Below, in pieces: positions 22,901 through 33,792 of a stretch of DNA of 64,000 bases (position 1 is its first letter; every line of letters starts with the position of its first letter). The stretch comes from Hirsutella rhossiliensis (taxonomy: Eukaryota > Ascomycota > Sordariomycetes > Hypocreales > Ophiocordycipitaceae): the NCBI RefSeq assembly GCF_020360975.1, contig NW_025408669.1:7192001-7256000 (forward strand), in the 5' to 3' direction. The notes beneath the pieces were generated by a model, which was given only the letters and a program-made list of their open reading frames with translations, did not search any database and had not been told where the DNA came from. Made by a program: the position numbers and the translations under genes.

Positions 22901-25900
22901 TATAAAGAAATAATATTAATAATAAATCGAAGAAGAATACCTAAATAAAATAAATAAGGACTAAGTAAAAAATAAGGTATACTATTTATAAAAGGGTTAT
23001 AGACTAGCATAATATAATAAGATCTAAGGACCCTATATATAGTAATAGTAAGCTATAGCGACTAAATAGTATTAGATATTTAAATCGTAGGATATTATAT
23101 ACGTATACTTTTAAACTATAGCGCGATAGGTAATTATATTTTACTTAAAGTCGTTAATCGTTACCGACTTATATAGAGATATAAGATAGATCTATATTAA
23201 CTTATAAATATTAAAGGAGAGGCCTTTAACTATAATAATAGAATTATTAATATAGAGATTAATTACCTTAATATTAATATCTAGGGCTATAACGAATAAG
23301 TTAACTTTAATATTATAGATATTAAAGAATACGACCTTATATTAAGACTTTTATAGCTATAAGAGAGCAACCTACTAATTAACTAGAGAACTAGCTAGCT
23401 ATATTAAAACGAAGATATAAGTTTCTAGGACTAATAGATTTAAAAGAAAGTAAAATTTTACGATAATTTAGCTATTAAATAGGATAAAAGGGATAACCGT
23501 TTAAGTAAATTATTATAGGCTTTAGTAATATAAACGGAAATAGTAACCGAACTAGCGGATATAATAAAATCGACTACTAAGACCTATATACTAACTAATA
23601 TAGGTATATAACCTAGTATCTAATATAAATAGAATAAAGGATATAATATAAAGATTTAAAGAGTTATTACTACTTTAAGGAAAGACCTTAAATAAATTAA
23701 TAAAGAGCTTAAGTTAAGAGAAACTAGCTCTTAAAAGAAAGAATAAAGCCTATAAGATAGAATAAAGAATATCCCCTAGGAATACCGGAAATATAATAAA
23801 CTCTTTAAAGAAGAACTTAAGATAGGGTTACCTAAATATAGCTAATAAGACTACGAAATTTATCTTAAGGATAAAATAACGCTAACGTTTTATAAAATCT
23901 ATAACTTAAACGAAAAGCAACTATAAACGCTATACGACTACCTCGATAAGAATCTATAAAAGGGATATATATAAATATTAATATCTAAAGTAGGCTATCT
24001 AGTTATATTTATTTTAAAGAAAAACAGTAAGCTATAACTAGTTATTAACTATAAACGCTTAAACGATATTATAATAAAGGACTAAATACTATTACCGTTT
24101 ATATTAAAACTATAAGATCGACTATATAGTAAAAAATAGTTTATAGCCCTCGATCTTAAAGGCGCCTATAACTTAATACGTATAAAGAAGGGATATAAAT
24201 AAATAATAGCCTTTAAAACGAAATTTAAACTATTTAAATATCTAGTAATACTATTTAGACTTATAAATATACTAGCTACCTTTTAATAGATAATTAATAA
24301 TATCCTATACGAATACTTAAATATCTTTATAGTAGTATACCTAGATAATATCCTAATCTTCTTAGATACCCTAAAAGAATATAAGGAATACGTCTATAAG
24401 GTACTCTATATACTTTAAAATATAAAGTTACTAGTTAAACTAAAGAAAAGTAAGTTCTATATATAAGAAGTAGACTTCCTTAGATATACGATCTTACTAA
24501 AAGAGATATAAATATAATAAGATAAAATTAACTTAGTTAAAGAATAGCTAACGCTAAAGAATATTAAGGACGTATAAAGTTTCCTAGGATTTATAAATTA
24601 CTACTAACGATTTATTAAAGATTTTAGAAAGATTATAATACTACTATATAACTTAATAAAAAAGGAAAAAGAATTTATATAAGACGATAAAGCTAACGAA
24701 GGTTTCGAATATATTAAAACTATAATTATATAAGAACTAGTCTTAACTACCTTCGATTTAAAATAATAAATTAAACTCGAAACTAATATATTAGACTTTA
24801 CTCTATAAGTATAAATCGGATAAAAAGATAATAAAGGAAGACTATAACTAATTATATTTTACTTAAAAAAGCTATATAGCGTAGAACTTAATTACCCTAT
24901 CTACGATAAAGAATTCCTTATAATTATTTAAGCTTTTAAGGAATTTTAATACTACCTTCTTAGAAGTAAATATAAAGTTAAGGTCTATATAGACTATAAG
25001 AATATCTTATATTTTATAACGACGTAATAGTTAAACGGACGATAGATTTAATAGGCCGAATACCTATTAGAATTTAACTATAAAATAATTTATAGAAAAA
25101 GAATAGAAAACGGTCGAGCTAATACCCTTAGTCGACGAAGTAACTATAATATAGGAGCACCTATAGCGAAAGGATAGCTCCTAGAAATTAACGAAAATAG
25201 GAACTACTAGCAACGATAGCTAAATATAATATTTAAAGTATAACCTAATAACTTAATATACTAAAAGATCCTAAAATAAATAAAAGAATATAAAGTACTA
25301 AAGGGATATAATATAGAATATTCGGAAGTTCTAATATATAAGAATAAAATCTAGATACTACTAGAATTATAAGATAAAGTTATATAAGATATATATAAAT
25401 ATTTAATATATAGATACTAAGGAATCTAAAGAATAATAAAATAGATTAAACGATAATATAACTTCCTATAGCTTAAGGAAGTAGTACGATAAGTTATTAA
25501 AGAATATAAACTTTATATATAAAGTAAAGCTAAACGATATAAACTATATAGAGAATTATAACCGCTACTAGTACTAAAGAAACTATAGGATTTAATAGCT
25601 TTCGACTATATTATAAAGCTATTACCGTCGAAAGAACTTATAACTAATATTAAGTATAATAGTATATTTATTATTACCGATAGATTAATAAAGTATAGGC
25701 ATTTTTTACTATATAAAGAAGTAAGTAATATAAAAGAGCTAGTATATATATTCCTATAAATAATTATTAGTAATTATAAACTACTAAATAAGATTATCTT
25801 TAATAAAGGAAGTACGTTTATAGCTAAGTTTTAGTAAGCTCTTATAGTATAATTAAGAACGAAATATAAGCTTAGTATAGCTTATTACTTATAAATAGAT

Positions 25901-26580
25901 AGATAAACGCTTAAATAATATTTACGATACTATATTAGCTACGAATAAAACGATTAAGTTAAATAGCTATTAATAGCGTAACTAGCTTATAATAACTTAG
26001 TTATAGAAATAACTAAGCTCTTACTAGTATACGCTAATTATAGATATAACCTAGAAGTATTTAAAGTTACTTAATAAGGACTATAAGTAGAACGAGTAAT
26101 ACTATAAGTAGATTAGCTATAAAAATTATATAAAGATATAATAATAAGAACTTTAATTTATTAAAGAACGAATATCTACTTACTATAATCGGAAAAGATT
26201 ATAGGGACTAATCTTTTAAGAGGGAGATATAGTCTACCTTATATAATAAAATATTAAAATAAAACGACTAAGTAATAAATTAGATTTTAAGAAACTTAGA
26301 CCGTTTAAGGTTAAGAAAACTATTTTAAAAGTTAACTACGAACTTTCGCTACTAATAATAATACGGATATACCTAATATTTTATATCTTATTATTAAAAC
26401 TAGCGCTATAAAACGATAAACTATAGGAAAAAATTAAAGTTAATAACGATTAAGAATATAAAGTAGAATAAATACTAGATATAAGAAAATAAAGTTAGTA
26501 ATAAGAATACCTTATTAAGTAAAAGGGATATAGACTAGAGGAAAATACCTAGGAACTACTTAAATACTTAACTTACTATA
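19990..26580 (+). pseudogene. G2-A gag-pol with chromodomain, RIP-degraded
   Basis: Gag begins near 19990. A zinc knuckle lies at about 21354-21395 (KYFNYRKPRYYFKEY), with all three cysteines and the histidine turned to Tyr. Reverse transcriptase shows FIALDLKGAYN (about 24140-24175) and YLDNILIF at 24338, where the family has YLDD. RNase H lies at about 24770-25060. Integrase shows ITDRLIKYRHFL (about 25673-25710) and a TDRQTLK-like segment (about 25895-25915). After integrase, 26447-26570 encodes a chromodomain pattern: EYKVE, ILDIRK, EYLIK*KGY, LEENT*E, with stops at expected Trp and Gln positions. Chromodomains bind methylated histone H3 tails and steer integration to heterochromatin. The frame is split by the solo LTR. 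Confidence 0.85.
20462..21026 (-). repeat. Unmutated solo LTR of the Copia-1/2 family
   Basis: This 565-bp LTR in reverse orientation has a perfect 5-bp duplication, GTTAC (20457-20461 and 21027-21031). Read on the minus strand it begins TGTAAGGAACGGTGTTCC and ends ACCTTAAGA. Unlike everything around it, it keeps CpA and TpG, for example GCATAATGACATGCAAAATG near 20884. The related Gypsy copy G2-B has the uninterrupted target TAAGTTACCTTAAA at about 54092-54105, which proves the insertion. A solo LTR arises by recombination between the two LTRs of a full element. Confidence 0.95.
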
Positions 26581-26797
26581 GCTCTTTACTTCGATAATTT
26601 TACTAAAAGGTTTAAGAGGGATTAAAGGACTAAGATCTATAAACTCCTCGCTAATACTAAATAAGGACTAATTCGCCTTATTAAGAACGCCTAACGATTA
26701 TAAATTATTTATTACTTAATACTTATATATATCGAGCGTAGGCAAAACGCTATCCTTAGTATCTACTTTTTAGATACTACGACGAAATAACTTAGAA
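26581..26797 (+). other. G2-A 3' region left of the inverted-repeat element
   Basis: This is RIP-mutated non-coding sequence after the chromodomain. It ends in AACTTAGAA (26789-26797), the left 9-bp target-site duplication of the next element. Nothing else is seen. Confidence 0.6.
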
Positions 26798-26915
26798 GAG
26801 TAATCAAACATGCACTCCTGATTTTCAAACATGCACTCCGACTTAAACCCCATTTGGAAGAGAGCCCCACCAAAATTTGGCGCGGCGCGTTCCCAACGCC
26901 GTGGCCGCCGCGGCT
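26798..26915 (+). repeat. Left terminal inverted repeat (118 bp)
   Basis: This repeat is identical to the reverse complement of 27630-27747. It contains the 15-mer TCAAACATGCACTCC twice (26804-26818 and 26825-26839), 21 bp apart, about two helical turns. Such repeated subterminal sites often bind transposase. Weaker similarity continues a few bases inward. Confidence 0.93.
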
Positions 26916-27062
26916 GCCGCCCGGTCGCATTCAATCAGCATTTAATTATCACCAACGCTGGAAGCTGCGTTCCTTGAGTCGTTCAAATATATCAATACGC
27001 CCGGCCCGACCTATTTTCCGATATATATACAATGTGCACACCTTTGACTACCGCCCGTGAGA

Positions 27063-27560
27063 TCAATCAACGCCGTGACTATGACTGTGACGGTGCCGGA
27101 GGATCCGTAGGATCCGTCTGATCCGTCTGACGCGGCGGAGGACGAGGCACGTAAGGGACGAACGTATGCCCGGCCTGCCTACCAAAATGTATGGCGCCGT
27201 GTCCCTCTGATCCCCTGGCTGTCGGGCAGGCTCCTTGCCGTCCCTTGCGACTGTACCGGCGGCTGTGCCCACAGGCAGCTATCGTGATGTCCCTGTGCCG
27301 AGGGGGCGGCCCTGCTGCCACTGTGAGGGCGTAGGTGGCATCGGGTAGACGTACGATGCCGCCGGCGGCGCCTGTGTGTATACAGGCACATGTGTTGTAG
27401 GCGGTGGCATTACGTAGTACCCCTGAGCCGGCGGCGCCTGTGGAAGTGAGGGCATCGTCTGTTTGTATTCATGTTGCGATCGGTCGAATTCATCGTGACG
27501 GTTGTGCGGTAGGCGGCGGCGGCGGTGGCGGCGTTGGTGTGGTGTGCTGAATAGTTGGTG
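27063..27560 (-). pseudogene. Possible captured Pro/Gln/Tyr-rich gene fragment in the inverted-repeat element
   Basis: I do not recognise a known gene. On the minus strand, three linked frames read as low-complexity protein: a proline run (PTPPPPPPPTAQPSR, about 27540-27490); then HDEFDRSQHEYKQTMPSLPQ and QAPPAQGYYVMPPP (about 27500-27280) in another frame; then a frame ending FVPYVPRPPPRQTDQTDPTD (about 27160-27080). Composition and repeated QAPPA units resemble the tail of a real fungal protein. Frame changes suggest it is no longer coding, or that introns or indels are present. If real, the element would be a gene-carrying Mutator-like element. It may instead be simple GC-rich spacer. Confidence 0.35.
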
Positions 27561-27629
27561 ATAGCTTCAAAACGATGGCTTCAAAACGAACGAACGTGTG
27601 TGCAGAGGTGGCCTCGGGCGCCGGCGGCA

Positions 27630-27747
27630 AGCCGCGGCGGCCACGGCGTTGGGAACGCGCCGCGCCAAATTTTGGTGGGGCTCTCTTCCAAATGGGGTTT
27701 AAGTCGGAGTGCATGTTTGAAAATCAGGAGTGCATGTTTGATTACTC
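27630..27747 (-). repeat. Right terminal inverted repeat (118 bp)
   Basis: This is the exact mirror of the left repeat, with the 15-mer copies at 27706-27720 and 27727-27741. It is followed by the duplication AACTTAGAA at 27748-27756. Confidence 0.93.
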
Positions 27748-27756
27748 AACTTAGAA

Positions 27757-28339
27757 CTCTTTTCCTTTATATAATTCTAAATCTTTTAGATATAAGCTAA
27801 ACGATTAATAGCGATAGATATTTACGACTAAAGGTTTATAAGCTATACCTAAAGCTCTAATAAGGCTTCCTTAGCTTCCTCCTCTTTAAAATATAGCTTA
27901 TACTACTCCGCTAATAATTTAGTTACTAAAAGAAATATATTAGCTACTATATATAAAAAGAATTAAAAGACACCTATAAGAAGAGGCTACTAAAATACTA
28001 TTATAATAGGGACGACTACTAGTAATATAATTATTATAGCGCGAAGAAATTTCGGATATTTAATAATTCGTCTTCTTTGCCTTAAAGCATCGAGTATATA
28101 GTATATCGGTAGGATCTCTACTTAAGTCGATATATTTAGTAAGAGTAGCGCGCTTAGAGGCTTTTTAGGAACGATTTTTTAGTATACGACTAGATATACT
28201 ATTAGTAGTATATCCTAAAAAGATAAAGAAATAAGGAACGATATACTTATATATAACGCGATAAGGGTATATTTATATACGGCGGCTAAGGTAGCTATAG
28301 TAGGTCTTATAGATAAGACTAAAAGGAGGGGAGATATCG
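27757..28339 (+). other. G2-A 3' untranslated region with polypurine tract
   Basis: This RIP-mutated sequence has no clear frame. It ends in AAAAGGAGGGGAGATATCG (about 28321-28339) directly before the 3' LTR, the expected polypurine tract. A few TpG and CpA survive near 28078-28090. Confidence 0.6.
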
Positions 28340-28789
28340 TATTATAACTATAGCTACTAGGCCGCTAACGGTCGACTACGTTAAGCACGTAATACGGTCT
28401 AATAGATAAATAGTCGGTATAACTATTTAATAGATATAAGATCGAGGGGATTATAGAGATCTAAGTAATCTAGGATTAATAAGATTACTACGCTCTATAC
28501 GATCTAATATTAAGGATTATAGCTAGGCCTATAATCTAAGGATAGTCTTTATAGGTATATATAGCTACCTACTTTTACTCCTTTAGATAGATAGCTTAAT
28601 AGCTTTTAATATAGATCTTTATTACGATTCTATCTTTAATTCTAATTACCTAGTTATAGTCTATAGTCTATAACCTCCGACTTATTACTAACGTAATATA
28701 TATATTATTACTTAGACCACGCCCTATTATATCTACTAATATAAACCCCTCGATAGGTTTATCCCTTAGGAATAATACTAGTCGTTATA
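28340..28789 (+). repeat. 3' LTR of G2-A (450 bp)
   Basis: It begins TATTATAACT and ends GTCGTTATA and is the same length as the 5' LTR. Differences between the two LTRs are largely of RIP type, so they cannot be used directly to date the insertion. It is followed by GTCCCTTAG, the right copy of the flanking duplication. Confidence 0.9.
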
Positions 28790-28798
28790 GTCCCTTAG

Positions 28799-31700
28799 GC
28801 TTTAATTTAAAGAAATACCTTTATAAGGTAAAAGAAATCTATAAGGATTTAAAATCCTATAATATAGAAATTCTAAAAGTTATCCTTATAGTATAGATTC
28901 TTAATTGCCTTATTAAGGAATTTAGAAGCTATATTATAAATATTATATAGAGCCTTAGGTATAATTTTACGGCGTATACCCTCGAATCCCTAATAGCTAG
29001 TCTTTTAGACGAAGCTAGAAGAATAAAGGATATAAATAAATCTTTAGAGAAAGCCTTCCTAATATAAAGGAAGCCTTAGAAATCCTATAGAAATTCTATA
29101 GATACTCCTTATTATAAGGAATGCAAAAAACTAGGGCATTTTATAGTAAATTGCTATAAATTATACCTAAATAAGGCTCCTACTTATTAGGTTTTAAATA
29201 AAGGAAAGAAGGACGATAGGACTTAAATTTCTAAGAAGAGAAAATCTTCTTTTTTATTTTCTTCTTCTAAAAAGAAATCCCCTTTTAGTAGTATTTCTAC
29301 TACTAATAAAAGAAGGAAGGCTCGAATTATAGAGCTAGAGTCCGATTCGGACGATAGTAATAAGGTCTTAAATATAGCTTCGTAAGAAAATATAGACCTA
29401 GATATCGACCTTATAGACCTTTCTAGGGCTCCGACCCCTATATAAACGTCTAAGGATTTAGAGGTAATTTTAACCTCTATAAATACCTTTATAGTAGAAG
29501 CTAATAAAGACTCTCTTTTAGGACCTCTAAAAGCCTCGATTCCTAGAATAAAGGAATTAGTTTTAAAGGTAAGAGAAGGAGGATTTCCTAGTTATAAGAA
29601 TAAAAGGATCTTTAATTTTATCTATAATACCGGAGCTACTAGGCATATAGTATCTAATAAGAATTTCCTTATTAACTATAAAGAAATTAAGTCTAAAGTT
29701 TACTAGGGAAAAGCTTCCTTTATATTAGTAAAAGGAAAGAGGGACTTAGTATTTAAGTTCCTATATAGTAGAAAAAGGTATATCCTTTAAGACTACTTTT
29801 ATATACCTAAATTAAAGGTAAATATACTATCCTAATCTTATTTTAATAATACCTATGCCTTAATAGGAGGAAATAAAGTCCTTTTATTAGATAATAAGGC
29901 TAAGGTCCTTACTAAAGGATTTCTTAGAAATAAATTATATTATATTCTTATAGAACCTTTATTAGAAAGCTAATCGATCCTTATTACGTCTTAAAAAGCA
30001 AAGGATATAGATTTTTATACTTAGTACTTACGCTTAAGGTATATAAATAATAGAGCTATTTTAGAAATATTAAAAAGATATAATAAGGATATAAAAATAC
30101 CTTTAGAAGAGGAAAATAAAATAAGGTAATACGAAATATATATTAAAGCTAAAGCAACGAATAAGGTTAATAAATAACCTTTATATAAGTCTTATACCTA
30201 TTTAGAAAAAATAGTATTAGATATTTAGGGGCTAATTAAAGTGCCTACTTATAATAAATATTACTATTATACTTCTTTCCTAGACGTAGGAACCTAATAT
30301 CTAGAAATATACCTTCTTCGAAAAAAGGGAGAAGCTTTAGATAGGTTCCTAGAATTTAAAAATAGGGTAGAAAATAACCCTAAAAATACTAGGATTAAAG
30401 AAGTATTTTCTAATAATACTAAAGAATTTATATATAAAATAAAGCTCTATTATAAAAAAGAAGGAATTACCTTTAATTCTAGTCCTCCTAGGACGCCGGA
30501 ATCTAACAGTAGAATAAAAAGAATAAATCGTACTATATTAGAAAAAGTACGAGCTCTTTTATTTACTACTAAGCTTCCTAAATATCTATAGGGAGAAGCT
30601 ATTTTAATAGCTACCTATTTATATAATAGATTACCGCATTCTATAATAGGATTTAAAAGTCCTATAAAAAAGAGGGATAATATAATACTACCCTTCGAGA
30701 CCTTAAATAAAATTAAGACCTTTAAAAGCCTTATATATTATAAGAATAAAGACCTTAAAGATAAGCTAGATAATAGAGCTTTTAAGGGAATAATAGTAGC
30801 CTATTTAGAAAATCCATATAAAATCTAGGATTTTTTAAGAGAAAGATTACTATCTCTAGAGATATTACTATACTAGAAAATATATTTATAAAAAATCTAG
30901 AAATCTCTAGTAGTAATAAAACCTTTAATTTTAATTCTATTCTAAATAAAGATAAGCTAGAAAGCTATATCCCTATAGAGGAAGCTACTAAAGAACCTAG
31001 AGATAAAAGTCCCTCGCCCTTTATAGAAGAAGAGTCTTTAAATAACGATCTTATTCCTACTACTAGTAAAATAGTAGTAGAATTACCTAAGAAGCCGGAA
31101 GGGTTCGATTCTAACTATATCGAATACCCTAACGTTAATTTATTTCTAAACTACGATTTTATAGAGTTAATTCTAGCTAGTATAGAAAATTAGGATCTAA
31201 AAATTCTAAAGACCTATAAATAGGCAATAAATAGCCCTAAAGTAGTATTTTAGAAAGAAGCTATAATTAAGGAAATTAGCTAGCTAATTAAATATAAAAC
31301 TTAGGAATTTTCCTACCTCCTTAAGGATAGGGAGGCTATAAGAGGCCGCTAGGTCTATACTATTAAGAAGGATAGTTAAAATAATATAATAAAATATAAA
31401 GCCCGTTTCGTAATATAGGGATTTAAGTAGATCTATAGCTTAGATTTCCTAGATACCTTCTCGACTACGGCTAGACCTAAATCTATTAGAATTCTACTTA
31501 TTTTAGCTATTATCTATGAATTTAAAGCTTTATAGATAGATATAATAAATGCCTTCGTATATACCGATATAGATAGCAAAGTTTATATCGATCTTCCTAT
31601 AGGCTACGAAGAATATACTCTTAAAGAATATTATTTAAAATATAGATTAGCTTATAGAGCTAAAGGAATTAAATTAACTAAATTCCTAGACCTATATAAA

Positions 31701-32846
31701 ACCTATTAAATTAAAGCAAAGCTAAAGAAAGCATTATATAGCCTAAAATAAAGTCCTAAGCTCTAGTATAATTATTTAAAAATTATACTAAATAATATCG
31801 GATTTCTTCCTCTTTTAATAGATAAAGGAGTATTTATAAATAAGGACTATAGTATAGCCTTAGTAATTTACGTCGACGACTTTCTTATAGTAGGGCCCTC
31901 TAAATCTATAATAGAAGAAAGATTATTTAAAGAATTATCTAAATTCCTAGATTTTACTATCTTAGGAGATATAAAAGACTTCTTAGGTCTAAATATTATA
32001 ATAAACCGAGAAACTAAAGAGCTATATATATCCTAAGAAGATTATACCTTAAATAAATTAAAGGAATTTAATAAAGAAGGTTTAAGAACTTCGAATTTAC
32101 CCGCTATAGTAGGCTTTAAGCTTATAAAAGTAAAGGAATTACCTTTTAAGGAAGATATATTATAATTTTAGAAAGAAATAGGATCTCTATTATACTTAGC
32201 CTTATTTACTAGGCTAGATATCTTATACTCTATAATTTCCTACGCTAGATTCGCAGCTAAGCCCGACTAAACGTATTTTAAGGCTTTAAATATAATTTAG
32301 AAATATTTAAATAAATTCCCTAGCCTAAAGATTAAATATAATTATAATATCCCTTTTACCTATCTATATATAAAGGGTTTTACCGACTCTAGCTAGGCGT
32401 CGGATTTAATAGACGGAAAGTCCTTTTCCGGTTACTATTTTTATATATATAATAATATAATAAGCTAGGCTTGCTCTAAGTAGAAGGCCGTTGCCCTTTC
32501 TACCTACGAAGCAGAGTATATTAGCCTTAGGGAGGCAAATAAAGAAGCTATTTATTTAAATATACTTTTTAAAAATATTACTAAGGATCTATCTATTAAG
32601 ATTCTTAATACTATACCTCTTATTTTAACGGATAATACTACTACTATTAAATTAATAGAAAATCCGGAATTTTATAAAAGGTCTAAGTATATAAGATTAG
32701 CCTATTACTATACTAGAACTAGTATAAGAGAAGGGGAAATTAAAGTTTTTTATATTAAATTAAAAGATAATATAGCTAATACTTTTATAAAGGAATTAAG
32801 ACCTAGATTACTCTATAAATTTAGAGACGGTCTATCATTAATATAA
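28799..32846 (+). pseudogene. Copia-2 gag-pol, continuation after the Gypsy insertion
   Basis: The frame resumes in gag and runs to TAA at 32844-32846 after DGLSLI. Visible features are: a zinc knuckle with ECKKLGHFIVNC near 29119-29155 (two cysteine codons survive); a protease remnant NTGAT (about 29630); integrase (about 30240-30600) with stops; reverse transcriptase with intact YVDDFLIV at 31869-31892; and RNase H with AVALSTYEAEY (about 32490-32520), where Copia-1 has lost the acidic residues. The chain is broken by many TAG and TAA codons. Comparison with Copia-1 shows two degrees of RIP in one family. Confidence 0.86.
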
Positions 32847-33219
32847 GTTCCTAAGCAATTAAAAGGGGTTTTTAGATATTTCTTATACTTTCTATATCTT
32901 TCCCTTACTAGGTTTTTCCTTTTTAAGTTTCTTAGAGAAATATTTACTAGGTTTTTATCTATTAAGATTTTCCTAGTAATAATAGGTTTTACCTTATATA
33001 AGGTTATCCTATAAATAATTATTATAACTATAGATTTTTCCTACCATAGGTTTTTCTATTAGTATATATACCTAAGGATTTTTTTCCTAAGAAAGAATAG
33101 GTTTTTATATATCCTATTAAGGTAAAAGAATAGTTTTCCTAAATTAGGGTTTTACCCTATATATATACTACTATAAATAAATTAGTAAAGAGTATATAAA
33201 TCTACTCTTTAAGGGAGGC
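32847..33219 (+). other. Copia-2 3' untranslated region with AGGTTTTT repeats and polypurine tract
   Basis: It has the same layout as Copia-1: several copies of AGGTTTTT between about 32905 and 33160, then AAGGGAGGC at 33211-33219 just before the LTR. No frame is seen. Confidence 0.6.
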
Positions 33220-33787
33220 TATAAGGAACGGTGTTCCTACTATAAATAAAGCAGCTATAATATACTCTCCCGATTATATAAGCTAATAAGTAGTATATTA
33301 ATTATAGATAAAATCCTATCTTATAGAGCAAGAATCGCTCGTTATTCTATCCATTATTATGCATTAAACGGGTTGCCGGTTATCGTATAATAGGGAATCG
33401 AAGGAATAGAGCTAGCTTAGAATACTAGCTAAGACCTCTTAAGAACACCGGCACGACTAACCTCCTTTAAACACGAATATTAGTAGAACTAAGACACTTT
33501 TAGATTTACTCGAGGCATCACGGAATTCCCTAGTCTTAGGGCTATACGGCAGCCTAAATCTAGTCCCGAAAGGTTCTTCCGTTTAGCTATAATTGTCTAT
33601 ATAAGACAGTATATCCGCTAGTAGATAGATTAAGAATTATTAACCTTAACACCTCTTCTATATACTAATACACTACTAATAAATTCCGTTGAAAATCCTA
33701 CCTTATACTCCTTCTTCCCCTCTATTACGTAGTCTTACGTAATTCCTTAATTTCCTAAGATTTCGCTTTTACTTATATACCTTAAGA
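33220..33787 (+). repeat. 3' LTR of Copia-2 (568 bp)
   Basis: It is equal in length to the 5' LTR. It starts TATAAGGAACGGTGTTCC and ends CTTAAGA. It is followed by ATATA (33788-33792), which matches 18355-18359. It keeps a few CpA sites (for example near 33450) that its partner has lost. Confidence 0.92.
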
Positions 33788-33792
33788 ATATA

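Larger units (their letters stand above)
26798..27747. mobile_element. Non-RIPped 950-bp Mutator-type inverted-repeat element
   Basis: The element runs GAGTAATCAAAC to GTTTGATTACTC. It has perfect 118-bp terminal inverted repeats and a perfect 9-bp target-site duplication, AACTTAGAA (26789-26797 and 27748-27756). Long inverted repeats, a G...C terminus and a 9-bp duplication are typical of Mutator-like elements. It has no transposase, so it is non-autonomous. It is GC-rich and full of CpA and TpG, in sharp contrast to the RIPped Gypsy it sits in, so it arrived after RIP or has escaped it. A TA duplication with a shorter repeat was considered, but the 9-bp match on both sides is far better support. 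Confidence 0.92.
19427..28789 (+). mobile_element. Chromodomain Gypsy element G2-A (chromovirus)
   Basis: This plus-strand element has two 450-bp LTRs and lies inside Copia-2 gag. It spans 9363 bp including two later insertions (solo LTR and inverted-repeat element), so about 7.8 kb without them. Gene order is gag, protease, reverse transcriptase, RNase H, integrase, chromodomain. The flanks share GTCCCTTAG (19418-19426 and 28790-28798). That is 9 bp, longer than the usual 4-6 bp for this superfamily. A truncated relative is at 53260-58844. Confidence 0.92.
18360..33787 (+). mobile_element. Copia-2, full-length Copia element split by a Gypsy insertion
   Basis: Both LTRs are 568 bp and are flanked by ATATA (18355-18359 and 33788-33792). 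Without the Gypsy inserted at 19427-28798 the element would be about 6.06 kb. It is the same family as Copia-1 but less altered: CpG sites are mostly retained and YVDD is intact. It sits inside M1, whose sequence resumes at 33793. Confidence 0.92.

Noticed and set aside
26854..27060. Open frame of 68 codons on the plus strand at the left end of the inverted-repeat element
   Set aside because: Its first 62 bases lie in the terminal inverted repeat, and the remainder is GC-rich with no recognisable domain. It is most likely a chance frame.
26801..27744. TA target-site duplication with Tc1/mariner-type identity for the 950-bp element
   Set aside because: TA does flank the inner ATCAAAC ends, but the inverted repeat extends outward to GAG...CTC and is then flanked by a perfect 9-bp duplication, which is far stronger evidence.
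27555..27800. 81-codon plus-strand frame crossing the right end of the inverted-repeat element
   Set aside because: It runs from the element interior through the right inverted repeat into RIPped Gypsy sequence, so it cannot be a conserved gene.
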